Source: Zonotrichia leucophrys gambelii
Lineage: Eukaryota > Chordata > Aves > Passeriformes > Passerellidae
Direction: 5' to 3'
Length of the DNA stretch: 64,000 nt
Assembly (NCBI RefSeq): GCF_028769735.1
Contig: NW_026992293.1
Span: 62,001 to 126,000, forward strand
Position numbers and translations under genes: made by a program. This document shows, piece after piece, positions 56,401-64,000 of this stretch; the first letter of the stretch is position 1, and the number at the start of each line of letters is the position of its first letter. A model generated the notes under the pieces. It worked only from the letters and a program-made list of their open reading frames with translations, made no database searches and was not told the DNA's origin.

Positions 56401-56575
56401 TGAGGCCGTGGACACCTCAGTGCCAGTGAGTTCCTCCCGCTCTCCCGCCGTGGTGGGACCAGGGCAGTGGGGACACCCCAGATGTTCCTGACACCCCGTT
56501 CTCCACCAGATCTTCTTGGGCACGTCCCAACAGATCCAAATCCCGCGGCCGGAGAAGTTCCTCAAGGAGCTTTGA
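35322..56575 (+). CDS. M3: giant transmembrane SEA/EGF mucin, complete
   Basis: Twelve coding exons: 35322-35406 (signal), 38053-53160 (PTS), 53238-53345 (EGF), 54067-54182, 54392-54450 and 54539-54675 (SEA), 54828-54893 and 54969-55131 (Cys-rich), 55800-55960 (transmembrane), 56170-56255, 56367-56425 and 56510-56575 (tail, TGA 56573-56575). All junctions are GT-AG. About 5.4 thousand residues once the small deletions are allowed for (20 in the PTS exon, one in the transmembrane exon). The protein would be a very large apical membrane mucin. Exon lengths and phases match M2 and M4. It is tail to tail with M4. Confidence 0.92.
35645..36375 (+). repeat. 21-bp minisatellite in M3 intron 1
   Basis: About 34 copies of GGGTCAGGGGTCTCTGGAAAT and variants (CCATGGAAAT, CTGAGAAT). 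Both strands are open in several frames, but the peptides are simple repeats and are not called. Confidence 0.92.
36400..37790 (+). repeat. M3 intron 1 block: AT-rich satellite plus GATA cluster (copy 2)
   Basis: Same block as in M2 intron 10. A head TTTTGTTCATTTGGGTTTTT with AAGCCGTGAAATTTCCC occurs twice, near 36432 and 36632 (second copy diverged). About 45 copies of AAAATTCCTGATTTTAATGA follow, then GAGGGCAAAGTGTCCCACGG ... CAGGTGTCAGGTGAGGAG and the GATA cluster. The unique tail matches copy 1 at close to 90 percent by eye. Confidence 0.85.
37680..37785 (+). promoter_or_regulatory. GATA motif cluster in M3 intron 1
   Basis: GATAAG four times and GATAAC twice within about 105 bp, spaced about 15-20 bp apart. 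Located about 270 bp before the giant PTS exon. Candidate intronic enhancer; position in intron 1 is typical for such elements, but the activity is an inference. Confidence 0.5.
38053..53160 (+). CDS. M3 PTS (mucin repeat) exon
   Basis: A 15.1 kb exon, phase 1 at both ends. It has three repeat zones. Zone A (38053-46030): Trp-bearing repeats like SGPWTTTSLETISTTPETTT. Zone B (46030-52250): Phe-bearing repeats like MTFPMFTNSEITTTFPGTT, TPGTNTSPETATFPETT and ISVATGTTTVPDTT. Zone C (52250-53160): IPGTNSTTPGTTTT with NST N-glycosylation sequons, ending in a Thr run. The frame slips by -1 near 39876, 40271, 42258, 42603, 43303, 43458, 43721, 44204, 45268, 45455, 45918, 46035, 46127, 46303, 46575, 46829, 50322, 51242 and 52786, and by -2 near 41105. 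The stretch 46878-50320 is uninterrupted for about 1150 codons. Confidence 0.9.
38930..43660 (+). repeat. Large direct duplication within M3 zone A
   Basis: The segment at about 38930-39690 (words SDRWTSTRFETISTNADTTT, ISETTNPE, TPQMVSK-type ends) recurs at about 42875-43640 in the same order and with few differences. The offset is about 3.95 kb. A smaller duplication holding MSSELTTTISETSSPGITSG occurs at about 41440 and 41870. Confidence 0.8.
50035..51990 (+). repeat. Duplicated zone-A island inside M3 zone B
   Basis: A segment of about 260-290 bp encoding Trp-type repeats (SGPWTTTSLETISTTPNITI, then SREPWTTTSLETI) sits inside the Phe-type zone at about 50050-50330. A nearly identical copy is at about 51710-51990. 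Both are flanked by the same zone-B words, so the duplication includes the island and its surroundings (about 1.67 kb apart). Confidence 0.85.
53238..53345 (+). CDS. M3 EGF-like exon before SEA
   Basis: A 108-nt exon, phase 1 both sides: CSNGGTWVNGHCQCPLGFTG then DRCED and NTIETNA. Four-cysteine mucin EGF form. Confidence 0.93.
53470..53660 (+). repeat. Minisatellite in the M3 EGF-SEA intron
   Basis: About six copies of a unit of about 30 bp: CCAACCCTTCAGGTGGATCT followed by CCATGGTCATTT. The rest of the 720-bp intron (53660-54066) shows nothing recognisable. Confidence 0.88.
54067..54675 (+). CDS. M3 SEA domain (three exons)
   Basis: Exons 54067-54182 (116 nt), 54392-54450 (59 nt) and 54539-54675 (137 nt). 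Sequence ATVQVELRVTNRNFTEDLEN, MDPVYSTIEGYTGIVVTGL, then RNGSVVVEHFFTVSLKM. The cleavage site G-SVVV is intact, and the N before it forms an NGS sequon. Sequons NFT, NSS, NIT and NCT are also present. Confidence 0.94.
54828..55131 (+). CDS. M3 Cys-rich EGF2-like region (two exons)
   Basis: Exons 54828-54893 (66 nt) and 54969-55131 (163 nt): DLCFNSSQLNITTIMGDF, then YCRGEISEDLQEFYYP, GLFCMTNCTPD, MNCNHGTCHVT and GPQC. The cysteine pattern equals that of the sister genes. Confidence 0.92.
55140..55600 (+). repeat. About 85-100 bp tandem repeat in the M3 intron before TM
   Basis: Four to five copies of a unit holding GGTCAAGAATCATCAGGGTT, GGAGCAAGGTCTTGGTCC and ATGGTGGATCTCCATGGTCA. The sub-word TGGATCTCCATGGTCA is shared with the repeat at 53470-53660. 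From 55600 to the acceptor at 55799 nothing recognisable is seen. Confidence 0.85.
55800..55960 (+). CDS. M3 transmembrane exon with a 1-base deletion
   Basis: A 161-nt exon where 162 is expected. The juxtamembrane part THLYWYQGDRCASRVSKVAM matches the family. The membrane span is broken near 55877 (CTGGCTTGG, one G short). With the base restored conceptually the span is Val/Ile/Leu-rich and ends in Phe-Arg-Ala-Arg, and the exon closes in phase 2, in frame with the tail exons. As given, the frame is lost. Confidence 0.85.
56170..56575 (+). CDS. M3 cytoplasmic tail exons
   Basis: Exons 56170-56255 (86 nt), 56367-56425 (59 nt) and 56510-56575 (66 nt). The tail reads AEQKMMENWYENISEEWSPQ, DVQLEDDHSVNLEAVDTSVP, then IFLGTSQQIQIPRPEKFLKE and a final Leu. 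The NLE-VDTS motif recurs in M4 (NLERVDTS), so this part is conserved in the family. The ends differ between paralogs. Confidence 0.9.
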
Positions 56576-58486
56576 GATACGGTGGGGCGGTGATTTCCAC
56601 CACCAGAACCTCATCACCACCATCATCATCATCAATGTCATCATCATCATGACCGTGATCCACATCAAAACCTTCTTCATCACCACCATCACACCATTAC
56701 CATCATCACCATCATTGTTATCATGACCAATATGGTCACCATCACCATCATCACCATCATCACCATCATCACCATCATCATCATCATCGCGATTTCCACC
56801 AACACCATCATCATCATCATCATCATCCCCATCACCAACCTCATGGAAAGATGTTGACCCCTCCAGCACTGTAGGACAACCTGGACCTTCTCCTGGGGGG
56901 GCTCCTTGACCTCCTGCCCTCATCTTCATCCTCCTCCTGTATCCTTCATCCTCCTCCTCTGAGCACTTTTAGGTCATGAGGACCTCACCTCCAGCAGCAC
57001 TTTTGGGTGCTGACCCCACCTGAAAGGTCATGTCCCCATCTCCAAGGTCATGTCCCCACCTCCAAGTTCATGTCCCCATCTCCAAGATCATGTCCCCACC
57101 TCCAAGTTCATGTCCCCACCTCCAAGTTCATGTCCCCACCTCCAAGATCATGTCCCCATCTCCAAGATCATGTCCCCATCTCCAAGATCATGTCCCCATC
57201 TCCAAATTCATGTCCCCATCTCCAAGATCATGTCCCCATCTCCAAGGTCATGTCCCCACCTCCCTGAGTCCCCAAATTCAAGGGTTAAGTTCCCCCCCAC
57301 CCAAAAAAGGGGCTGGACCTTCTCTGTCTCAATGAAACCACTCAAACATCTCTGGTCTTACTGGTTTGTACTGGGACAACCCCAGTGACGGCTTGGGGAG
57401 GGGACAAACATCTCCCACCACCTTTGTGGAGCTGGTTTTGGAGGTGAGAACATGACCACCTTACTGCAAGTGGGGACACTCCCACCGCATTCCAGCACCT
57501 GCCAGGTGTGTTTGGAGCCACACCTGGCCACACCTCCAGGTGTTGGGGACTTTGTCCCCGTTCCCGGTTGCCAGGAGACGAAAATGTTGATTTTAGCCTG
57601 GAAGGGTGAGGCGGGAATTGGATGAAGTCCAAGGTCCAACGCCAGGGTGGGACGTGTTCTCCTGCTCCAGCTGTGGGGTGGGAGAAGGTGGTGGGGGTGG
57701 TGGGGTCATGGTGGTCATGGTGGTCATGGTGGTCATGGTGGTCATGGGACTGGGGTGGGCATGAGGGTGGTGGGGTCATGGTGGTCATGGGACTGGGGTG
57801 GGCATGGGGGTGGTGGGGTCATGGTGGTCATGGTGGTCATGGTGGTCATGGGGGTCATAGTGGTCATGGTGGTCAAGGGATTGGTGTGGGCAACAGGGTG
57901 GTCATGGTGGTGGTGGGGGTCATGGAGGTCATGGTGGTCATAGTGGTGGTCATAATGGTGGTGGGAAGTGTGGTCATGGTGGTCCATTGTCCACCTTAGG
58001 ATGCCCTCAATGTCCCCTCCACTCATGGGTGGTGCCACCTTGGGACCCCGTCCATGGGTGGTGCCACCTTGAGACCCCCTCAATGTCCCCAACAACCAAG
58101 GGTGGTGCCACCTTGAGACCTCCTCAATGTCCCCCATTCACGGATGGTGCCACCTTGGCTGGTGCCGCCACATCTGCCCCACCCTCCTCCTCCTCCTCCT
58201 CCTCCTCCTCCTCCTCCTCACCCTTTGTCCCCGTGGGAAGGAGGTGTGGAGAACCTCCAGGGTGACATTCCGTTCCAGCCTTGGGGACGTGGGGACGTTT
58301 TCTCCCGCACGCGTCACCGGCCGAGCTCGGGGTGTCCCAAGGGCGGCTCCCCACCCCTCGGTCAATAATTACCTCACTCCCAACATTTCATTTTCTAGAC
58401 CTTTGGGTTTGGACCTTGTCCCCAGCCCAGACCTGGCCTTGGTCACGGAGCCACCTTGTGTCCCCAAGAGGAATTGGATGGGTGAC

Positions 58487-58492
58487 AATAAA
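58487..58492 (+). terminator. M3 poly(A) signal AATAAA
   Basis: AATAAA in GGTGACAATAAAGTTAAGG, with a T/G-rich stretch (GGATGTGTTTAAT) just after it. First canonical signal after the M3 stop. Confidence 0.65.
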
Positions 58493-58504
58493 GTTAAGGA
58501 TGTG

Positions 58505-58510
58505 TTTAAT
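58505..58510 (-). terminator. M4 poly(A) signal ATTAAA (minus strand)
   Basis: TTTAAT on the plus strand reads ATTAAA on the minus strand, 142 nt past the M4 stop codon. It lies only 12 bp beyond the M3 AATAAA, so the two transcripts probably overlap at their ends. Confidence 0.5.
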
Positions 58511-58651
58511 TATAAATAGTTCTGTGTGCAAACTTCTGCGTGGGGAGGAAGAGGATGGGGGACATCCTTGATTCAGGTCACCCTCGTGTCCCTGTGTCCC
58601 TTTGTCCCCTTCCCCTGTGTCCTGTCTCTGCTGGATCTCAGGTGGCTTCGC

Positions 58652-59038
58652 TCAGGGGATCATGGTGGGTCTCTGGATGTGCATCTGGGGAGGAAGCAGA
58701 TGGGAGGATGATGATGGAGTCCCACCATCACCATAAAACACAGGGAAAAATGGGAGGACATCATCAGGGATGTGTCACCCACCGTCCTCGAGGTGTCCAC
58801 CCTCTCCAGGTTGATGTTGCTGGTGCTGGGGGTCTCCATGTCTGTGGGGTGGAAGAAAGAGGTGCCATGGACCCTCCTGGGTGCCACAGAGACCCCCACC
58901 CAATCTCCACCTCCATCCCCACCTCCGTGCCCCTTACCTTCCCAGGTGGCTGCCGTGTTGGTCACGACAAATCCTTGAGGTCCATCCCAGTTGCCATCAT
59001 CGCTGCTGTAGAGCTCCGAGCGGGACCTCAGCTTCATC
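58652..59038 (-). CDS. M4 cytoplasmic tail exons
   Basis: Exons 59038-58938 (101 nt), 58841-58783 (59 nt) and 58684-58652 (33 nt). The tail reads MKLRSRSELYSSDDGNWDGP, DMETPSTSNINLERVDTSRT, then MHIQRPTMIP and TGA. IQRP in M4 and IPRP in M3 mark a shared final-exon motif; the last residues differ. Confidence 0.9.
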
Positions 59039-62000
59039 CTGCGTGGTGGGACCCATGGAGATGAGACCCGAGACCCCCATGGGACCACCCAGCTCACCCC
59101 ATGGTGGACACGTTTACCTGAACTGCTCCTTCTGCCTCCGAGATCTCAGCAGGAGGATGGTGAAGATGATGGTGACCAGGACCAAGACGGCCACCGGAAC
59201 GCCCACGGCCACGCCGACCTTGCTGACGCGGGAACTGCAGGCTTTGTCCTGATACCAGAAGGCCATCTGGTCCGAGCACCTGGTGGGAATGGGCATGGTG
59301 GGCAGGGTGGTGGGGTCATCACGGTCATGAGGTCACCATGGTCATGGTGGTCATAGTGGTCATGGTGGTCATAGTGGTGGGGTCATCATGGTCATGGTGG
59401 TCATGGGATCATCATGATCATGGGATCACCATGGTCATGGTGGTCATGGTGGTCATGAAGTCACCGTGGTCATGGGGGTCATGGTGGTGGGGTCACCATG
59501 GTCATGGTGGTCATGGGGGTCATGGTGGTCATGGTGGTGGGGTCACTATGGTCGTGGTGGTCATGGTGGTGATGATAGTCATGGTGGTGATGGCCATGGT
59601 CATCATAGTGATGGGGTCACCATGGTCATGGCAGTGGTGTTGTCATAGGTGGTCACCATTGTGAGGTCACCATGGTGGGCACACCATGCTGGTGACACCC
59701 ATGGCATTTTGGATGCCACCCTCCATTTTTGGGGGCCACCACCCATTTTTTGGGGGGCGTGTCCTTACTCGCACTGTGGCCCCTGCCGTCCCACCGAGCA
59801 GCGGCCGTGGACGCAGGGCAGGGGCTCGGCGTGGCGTCCATCACAGCGGGTGATGCAGATGACACCATCGGCGATCAGGAACGGCGTGTAGAAGCTCCTG
59901 AACTCCTCCTGGATGACTCTGTCGCACAGATCTGAGGGTGGAGAAGCAGAGCTCAGGTTCTGGGGTTCTCCAGAGGGGTGAGGGACACCCAAACATCTCA
60001 TGGGCTTCACTTACTTCCTTCCAGTGGTTGCACGTCGGTGCTGACCATAGAGGTGCCGTTGGTGTTGAAGCACATACCTGGCGTGGAGAGAGGAGCTGCT
60101 GGTGGGCAACCACCACCAAGGCCACCCACCCTCAGCGAGGACCTGGTGATGGTGGGGGTGACTCACAGTCGTCGCCTGTGCAGTTCTCGCTGCAGTTGTA
60201 GTTTTTGGTGGTGGTGAGGATGTTCTCCGAGATGACGCTCACCACCTCCTCGGCCTTGGAGCTGGCGGGGATCTTCAGGATGACGTCATAGTCCACCACG
60301 ATGCTGCCGGAGCTGTGAGGAGAAAGGGCAGCGCTTGCTTCTGGACCAAACTGGGACCAGTGTGGGATGTCCAGTATGGAGGGACACCACAGTTACACGG
60401 GACTGGACCGTCCTGGAGGAACTCCATGGACACAACGTGGCTTGGAGGATGTGGATGCTCCAAGCTTGAAGAGAATCACCTCAAACTGACCCCCATGGGT
60501 CCCTTCACCCCAAACCATCCCCACCAAAGATCTGGAGAAGGTCAGGACCCCACCTGGCCACCAGCGGAGGCTCACCTCAGATTTGTGATGTTCACATAAT
60601 CGAAGCCCTCGATATCTTTATAAAGCTCCTGCATCTGGAAGGCAAAGAGAAGCCACAGGAGATCCAGGTTCCCGTCATGGTCCACGTAACCCCCTCAAGG
60701 GGTTGTCCCCAAGGTCACCCCTGGTACCACCGTGTCCTGACCTGCTTCTGGAACGTGTTGTTGAACCTCTGGAAAGCATCTGAAGATTGATTGCTGAGGT
60801 TCTTATCAAATTCCCGGTCGATTTTGGTCTTCATCACCACCTTCGCCTCCATCGTCACTTGGCCAAGCAGAGGAGACCCATAAGGAGGAGACCCTGGTGT
60901 CCCCATCCCACCCCTGGTGTCCTTGGTCAGGTGACCACCTTGGTCCCTCCATGGTGACCCCAAACCCAGGTCAGACTCACCAAGGTGACCCCGTTTCTCG
61001 GTTGGTGTCTCTGTGGTGACCCAGCATCATCCCAGGGTCAGTCCCTCCATGGTGGTCCCATTCCCAGGCCATACCCTCACTCCAACCCCTGCCTGACCCC
61101 TCAGAGGTGACCTCAGCCCAGGTCCTGGTCTGGTGGCCTCCTCACGGAACCTTGGGGTGGTTCCTCACCATTTTTGATCTCCACGATGTCCTTGGCGGTC
61201 TCGCACCTGTCCCCTTGGAAATTGGGGGGACACTGGCACATGCCGTTGGCCCAGGTGCCCCCGTTCTGGCAGATGAGCTCCTCGCAGAAGTCACCTTGGT
61301 AGCCGTCGGGACACACGCACTTGCCATCGTCCCAGGTGCCACCATTCTGGCACTGGCCTGGGAGAGGGAGGAGAGGACACGGGAGATGTGACAATGCCCG
61401 GAAAAACTCCAGGAGCCACCTGGAGAATGCTGGGAGGAGGACGGGGACAAGGGACGTGGCTATGGAGGGCCACCAGAGAGGAAGACTCACCTGGACTCGT
61501 GGGTGACGTTGTGGGGTGGGTGTACTGGTGGTCCTGGTTGTGATGGTGGTGGTTCTAGTGGAGGTGGTTGATGGGGCTGAGGTGGTGGAGGAGGTGGTGG
61601 ATGTGGTTGATTCAGTGGGCCTGGCTGAGGTGGTTGAGGTGGTGATGGACGTGGTTGATTCAGTAGGTGCAGCTGAGGTGGTGGAGGAGGTGGAGGTGGT
61701 GGACTCGGTGGGAGTGGCAGAGGTGGTTGAGGTGGTGGACGTGGTTGACTCGGTGGAGGACGTTGAGGACGTGGTGGATGTGGTTGATTCGGTGGGAGCG
61801 GCTGAGGTGGTTGAGGTGCTGGTGGTGGAGGTGGTGGACTCAGTGGGCGTGGACTCGGTTGTGGAGGTAGTGGACTCGGTGGGAGCAGTGGAGGTGGTTG
61901 AGGTTGAGGTGGACGTGGTTGATTCAGTGGGCCTGGCTGAAGTGCTTGAGGTGGTGATGGACGTGGTGGACTTGGTGGGTGCAGCAGAGGTGGTTGAAGT

Positions 62001-64000
62001 TGAGGTGGACATCATGGATAAGGTGGGGGTGGACTCAGTGGTGGAGGTGGTTGAGGTGCTGGTAGCGGATGTGGTGGACTCAGTGGGGGCAGCTGAGGTG
62101 GTGGACGTGGTTGATTCAGTGGGAGTGGCCAAAGTGGTTGATGTGGTGCTGGAGGTGGTTGATTCAGTAGGTGCAGCTGAGGTGGTGGAGGAGGTGGAGG
62201 TGGTGGACTCGGTGGGAGTGGCAGAGGTGGTTGAGGTGGTGGACGTGGTTGATTCAGTGGGAGTGGCCAAAGTGGTTGATGTGGTTGAGGTCCTGGTGGA
62301 CTCGGTGGGGTGGAGGAGGTGGTGGACGTGGTGGACGTGGCTGATTCGGTGGGACCGGCTGAAGTGGTGGAGGTTGAGGTGGACGTGGTTGATTCAGTAG
62401 GCACAGCTGAAGTGGTGGACTCGGTGGGGTGGCCAAGGTGGTTGAGGAGGTGGTGGACTTGGTGGACTCGGTGGGGATGGCTGAGGTGGTTGAGGTGGTT
62501 GAGGTGCTGGTGGTGGAGGTGGTGGACTCGGTGGGGTGGCCAAGGTGGTTGAGGTGGTGGTGGAGGTGGTGGACTCGGTGGGGGCAGCTGAGGTGGTGGA
62601 CCCGGTGGTGGAGGTGGTTGATTCAGTGGGCATGGCCGAAGAGGTGGAGGTGGAGGTGGAGGTGGTGGAGTCAGTGGAGGTGGACGAGGAGGTGGAGGAG
62701 GTGGTTGATTCAGTGGGCGCGGCCGAGGTGGTTGAGGTGGTTGACTCGGTGGGGGTGGAGGATGTTGAGGACAAGGTGGATGTGGTTGATTCGGTGGAGA
62801 GGCCGAGGTGGTTGAGGTGCTGGTGCTGGACTCAGTGGGGTGGCCAACGTGGCTGAGGTCGAGGTGGTGCTGGACGTGGTTGATTCAGTAGGTGCAGCTG
62901 AGGTGGTGGAGGAGGTGGAGGTGGTGGACTCGGTGGGAGTGGCAGAGGTGGTTGAGGTGGTGGACGTGGTTGACTCGGTGGGACCGGCTGAGGTGGACGA
63001 GGTGGTGGACATGGTTGACTCGGTGGAGGAGGTTGAGGAGGTGGTGGATGTGGTTGATTCGGTGGGAGAAGCGGTCATAGTTGAGGTGGTTGAGGTGCTG
63101 GTGGTGGACTCAGTGGGGTGGCCAACGTGGTTGAGGTCGAGGTGGTGATGGACGTGGTTGATTCAGTAGGTGCAGCTGAGGTGGTGGAGGACGTGGAGGT
63201 GGTGGACACAGCAGGAGTAGCAGAGGTGGTTGAGGTGGTTGACTGCGATGAGGGGGATGAGGAGGATGAGGTGGTTGAGGTGGTGGAGGACGATGAGGAG
63301 GGTGAGGAGGATGAGGTGGTTGAGGGCGATGAGGGGGATGAGGGGGATGAGGGGGATGAGGAGGATGAGGAGGGTGAGGAGGATGAGGAGGGTGAGGTGG
63401 TTTGCGGTGATGAGGGGGATGAGGAGGTTGAGGAGGATGAGGTTTTTGAGGTGGTTGCAGGGGATGAGGTGGTTGGAGTGGATGAGGTGGTTGAGGAGGG
63501 TGAGGGAGATGAGGAGGATGAGGGGGGTGAGGAGGGAGAGGTGGTGGGTGAGGTGCTTGAGCCGGTTGGAGTGGTTGAGGTGGTTGGAGTGGTTGTGGAG
63601 GATGAGGAGGATGAGGAGGGTGAAGAGGATGAGGAGGATTGGGTGGTTGAGGTGGTAAAGATGGTTGAGCTTGTTGGAGTGGATGAGGTGCTTGATGTGC
63701 TTGAGGTGGTTGATGTGGTTGAGGGTGATGAGGAAGATGAGGTGGTTGAGGGGGAAGAGGAGGATGAGGAGGATGAGGTGGGTGAGGTGGATGAGGAGGG
63801 TGAGGTGGTCGGAGTGGATGAGGTGGTTGAGGTGGTTGACTGCGATGAGGGGATGAGGAGGATGAGGTTGTTGAGGTGGTGGAGGACGATGAGGAGGGTG
63901 AGGAGGATGAGGTGGTTGAGGGTGATGAGGGGATGAGGGGGATGAGGTGGTTGACGTTGAGGGGGAGGAGGAGGATGAGGAGGGTGAGGCGGTTGAGGTG
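58652..64000 (-). CDS. M4: transmembrane SEA/EGF mucin, 5' partial
   Basis: Minus strand, in coding order: 64000-61491 (PTS, continues beyond the window), 61357-61169 (two EGFs), 60857-60742, 60634-60576 and 60312-60167 (SEA), 60077-60015 and 59931-59769 (Cys-rich), 59279-59118 (transmembrane), 59038-58938, 58841-58783 and 58684-58652 (tail). All junctions are GT-AG. From the EGF exon on, the phases chain without a break through 1091 nt to the TGA. It is closest in plan to M3, with which it is convergent. The signal-peptide exon lies to the right of the window. Confidence 0.92.
59118..59279 (-). CDS. M4 transmembrane exon
   Basis: A 162-nt exon: SDQMAFWYQDKACSSRVSKV, then the span VAVGVPVAVLVLVTIIFTIL and the stop-transfer RSRRQKEQF. 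This intact exon is the best template for the damaged M3 counterpart. Confidence 0.94.
59300..59660. repeat. TGGTCATGG 9-bp array in an M4 intron
   Basis: Units of TGGTCATGG mixed with GGGTCATCA and GGGGTCACC, read on the plus strand. It lies in the intron between the M4 Cys-rich and transmembrane exons and closely resembles the array at 57700-57980 in the M3 3' UTR. Positions 59660-59768 show nothing more. Confidence 0.88.
59769..60077 (-). CDS. M4 Cys-rich EGF2-like region (two exons)
   Basis: Exons 60077-60015 (63 nt) and 59931-59769 (163 nt): MCFNTNGTSMVSTDVQPLEG, then LCDRVIQEEFRSFYTPFLIA, GVICITRC, CVHGRCSVG and GPQC. The donor of the first exon is GAA|GTAAGT. Confidence 0.92.
60167..60857 (-). 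CDS. M4 SEA domain (three exons)
   Basis: Exons 60857-60742 (116 nt), 60634-60576 (59 nt) and 60312-60167 (146 nt): VTMEAKVVMKTKIDREFDKN, MQELYKDIEGFDYVNITNL, then SSGSIVVDYDVILKIP. The cleavage site G-SIVV is intact. Sequons NQS, NNT, NIT, NCS and NCT are present. The introns here (60313-60575, 60635-60741) are short and repeat-free. Confidence 0.94.
61169..61357 (-). CDS. M4 double EGF-like exon
   Basis: A 189-nt exon, phase 1 both sides: CQNGGTWDDGKCVCPDGYQG, then ELICQNGGTWANGMCQCPP, ending DIVEIKN. Two four-cysteine modules, where M1 and M3 have one before SEA. The introns on either side hold no repeats. Confidence 0.93.
61491..64000 (-). CDS. M4 PTS exon, 5' part outside the window
   Basis: Minus-strand repeats of the type TSAAPTESTTSTTSTTSATP, with the constant word PTESTTS, run from 61520 to about 63230. 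From 63240 to 64000 the code becomes almost pure Ser (SSSSPSSPSSTTSSS). The frame is lost near 61520, 62306, 62425, 62535, 62833, 63113 and 63850. Most breaks fall where a CCCCC of the coding strand is CCCC; the Ser-zone one is G5 to G4 on the plus strand. The end CCAG|GTGAGT at 61491 fits the phase-1 EGF exon only after one more shift. Confidence 0.87.

Larger units (their letters stand above)
56576..58510 (+). other. M3 3' UTR with three simple-repeat arrays
   Basis: From the stop to the AATAAA region. It contains a CAT/CAC triplet array (56610-56835), a 20-bp array ATGTCCCCATCTCCAAGATC (57028-57262), a TGGTCATGG 9-bp array (57700-57980), a GTGGTGCCACCTTG repeat (58020-58160) and a CTC triplet run (58180-58222). 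Positions 57270-57690 and 58290-58480 look unique. No earlier canonical poly(A) signal was seen. Confidence 0.5.

Noticed and set aside
57622..57999. Open frames of Gly/His/Trp/Val simple sequence in the M3 3' UTR
   Set aside because: They are translations of the TGGTCATGG array with no start context, homology or splice support.

Overview
The window looks like vertebrate genomic DNA, most likely a GC-rich bird microchromosome. Introns are short, splice sites are canonical GT-AG, C/G homopolymers are very frequent, and almost every intron is filled by its own minisatellite. I recognised no LINE, SINE or retroviral sequence. The species cannot be read from the sequence, and 'bird' is an inference.

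The content is one gene family: four membrane-bound mucins of the SEA/EGF type (the MUC3/MUC12/MUC13/MUC17-like architecture). I call them M1 to M4. M1 (+, 1123-19487) lacks its first exon, which lies left of the window. M2 (+, 22092-33262) and M3 (+, 35322-56575) are complete. M4 (-, 64000-58652) runs off the right edge inside its mucin exon. M1, M2 and M3 are head to tail; M3 and M4 are tail to tail, with poly(A) signals only about 12 bp apart.

All four share one exon plan: signal-peptide exon (seen in M2 and M3); a large Pro/Thr/Ser (PTS) exon; one or more short EGF-like modules; a SEA domain on three exons, split just before the Gly-Ser self-cleavage site; a Cys-rich EGF2-like region on two exons; a transmembrane exon; two or three cytoplasmic exons. 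SEA exon b is 59 nt and the second Cys-rich exon 163 nt in all four, and intron phases match throughout. This makes tandem duplication of one ancestral gene the simplest explanation. M1 (about 4.6 thousand residues in-window) and M3 (about 5.4 thousand) are giant mucins. M2 (1062 residues) has a short Thr/Val-rich region flanked by eight EGF-like modules. M4 has a Ser/Thr/Pro repeat that becomes almost pure Ser toward the right edge.

The PTS exons of M1, M3 and M4 are broken by many small deletions, about 33 in M1, 20 in M3 and at least seven in M4. Nearly all remove one base from a C run of the coding strand. The flanking unique exons are clean, except for one base lost in the M3 transmembrane exon. 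I read this as uncorrected consensus error in repetitive DNA, not decay.

Other points of interest are an approximately 0.8-1.4 kb block shared by M2 intron 10 and M3 intron 1, made of an AT-rich 22-23 bp satellite plus a cluster of GATA motifs; an intronic minisatellite in M2 whose unit carries a copy of the splice acceptor; a 36-residue Val/Thr/Asp repeat in M2; and the near-overlap of the M3 and M4 3' ends.
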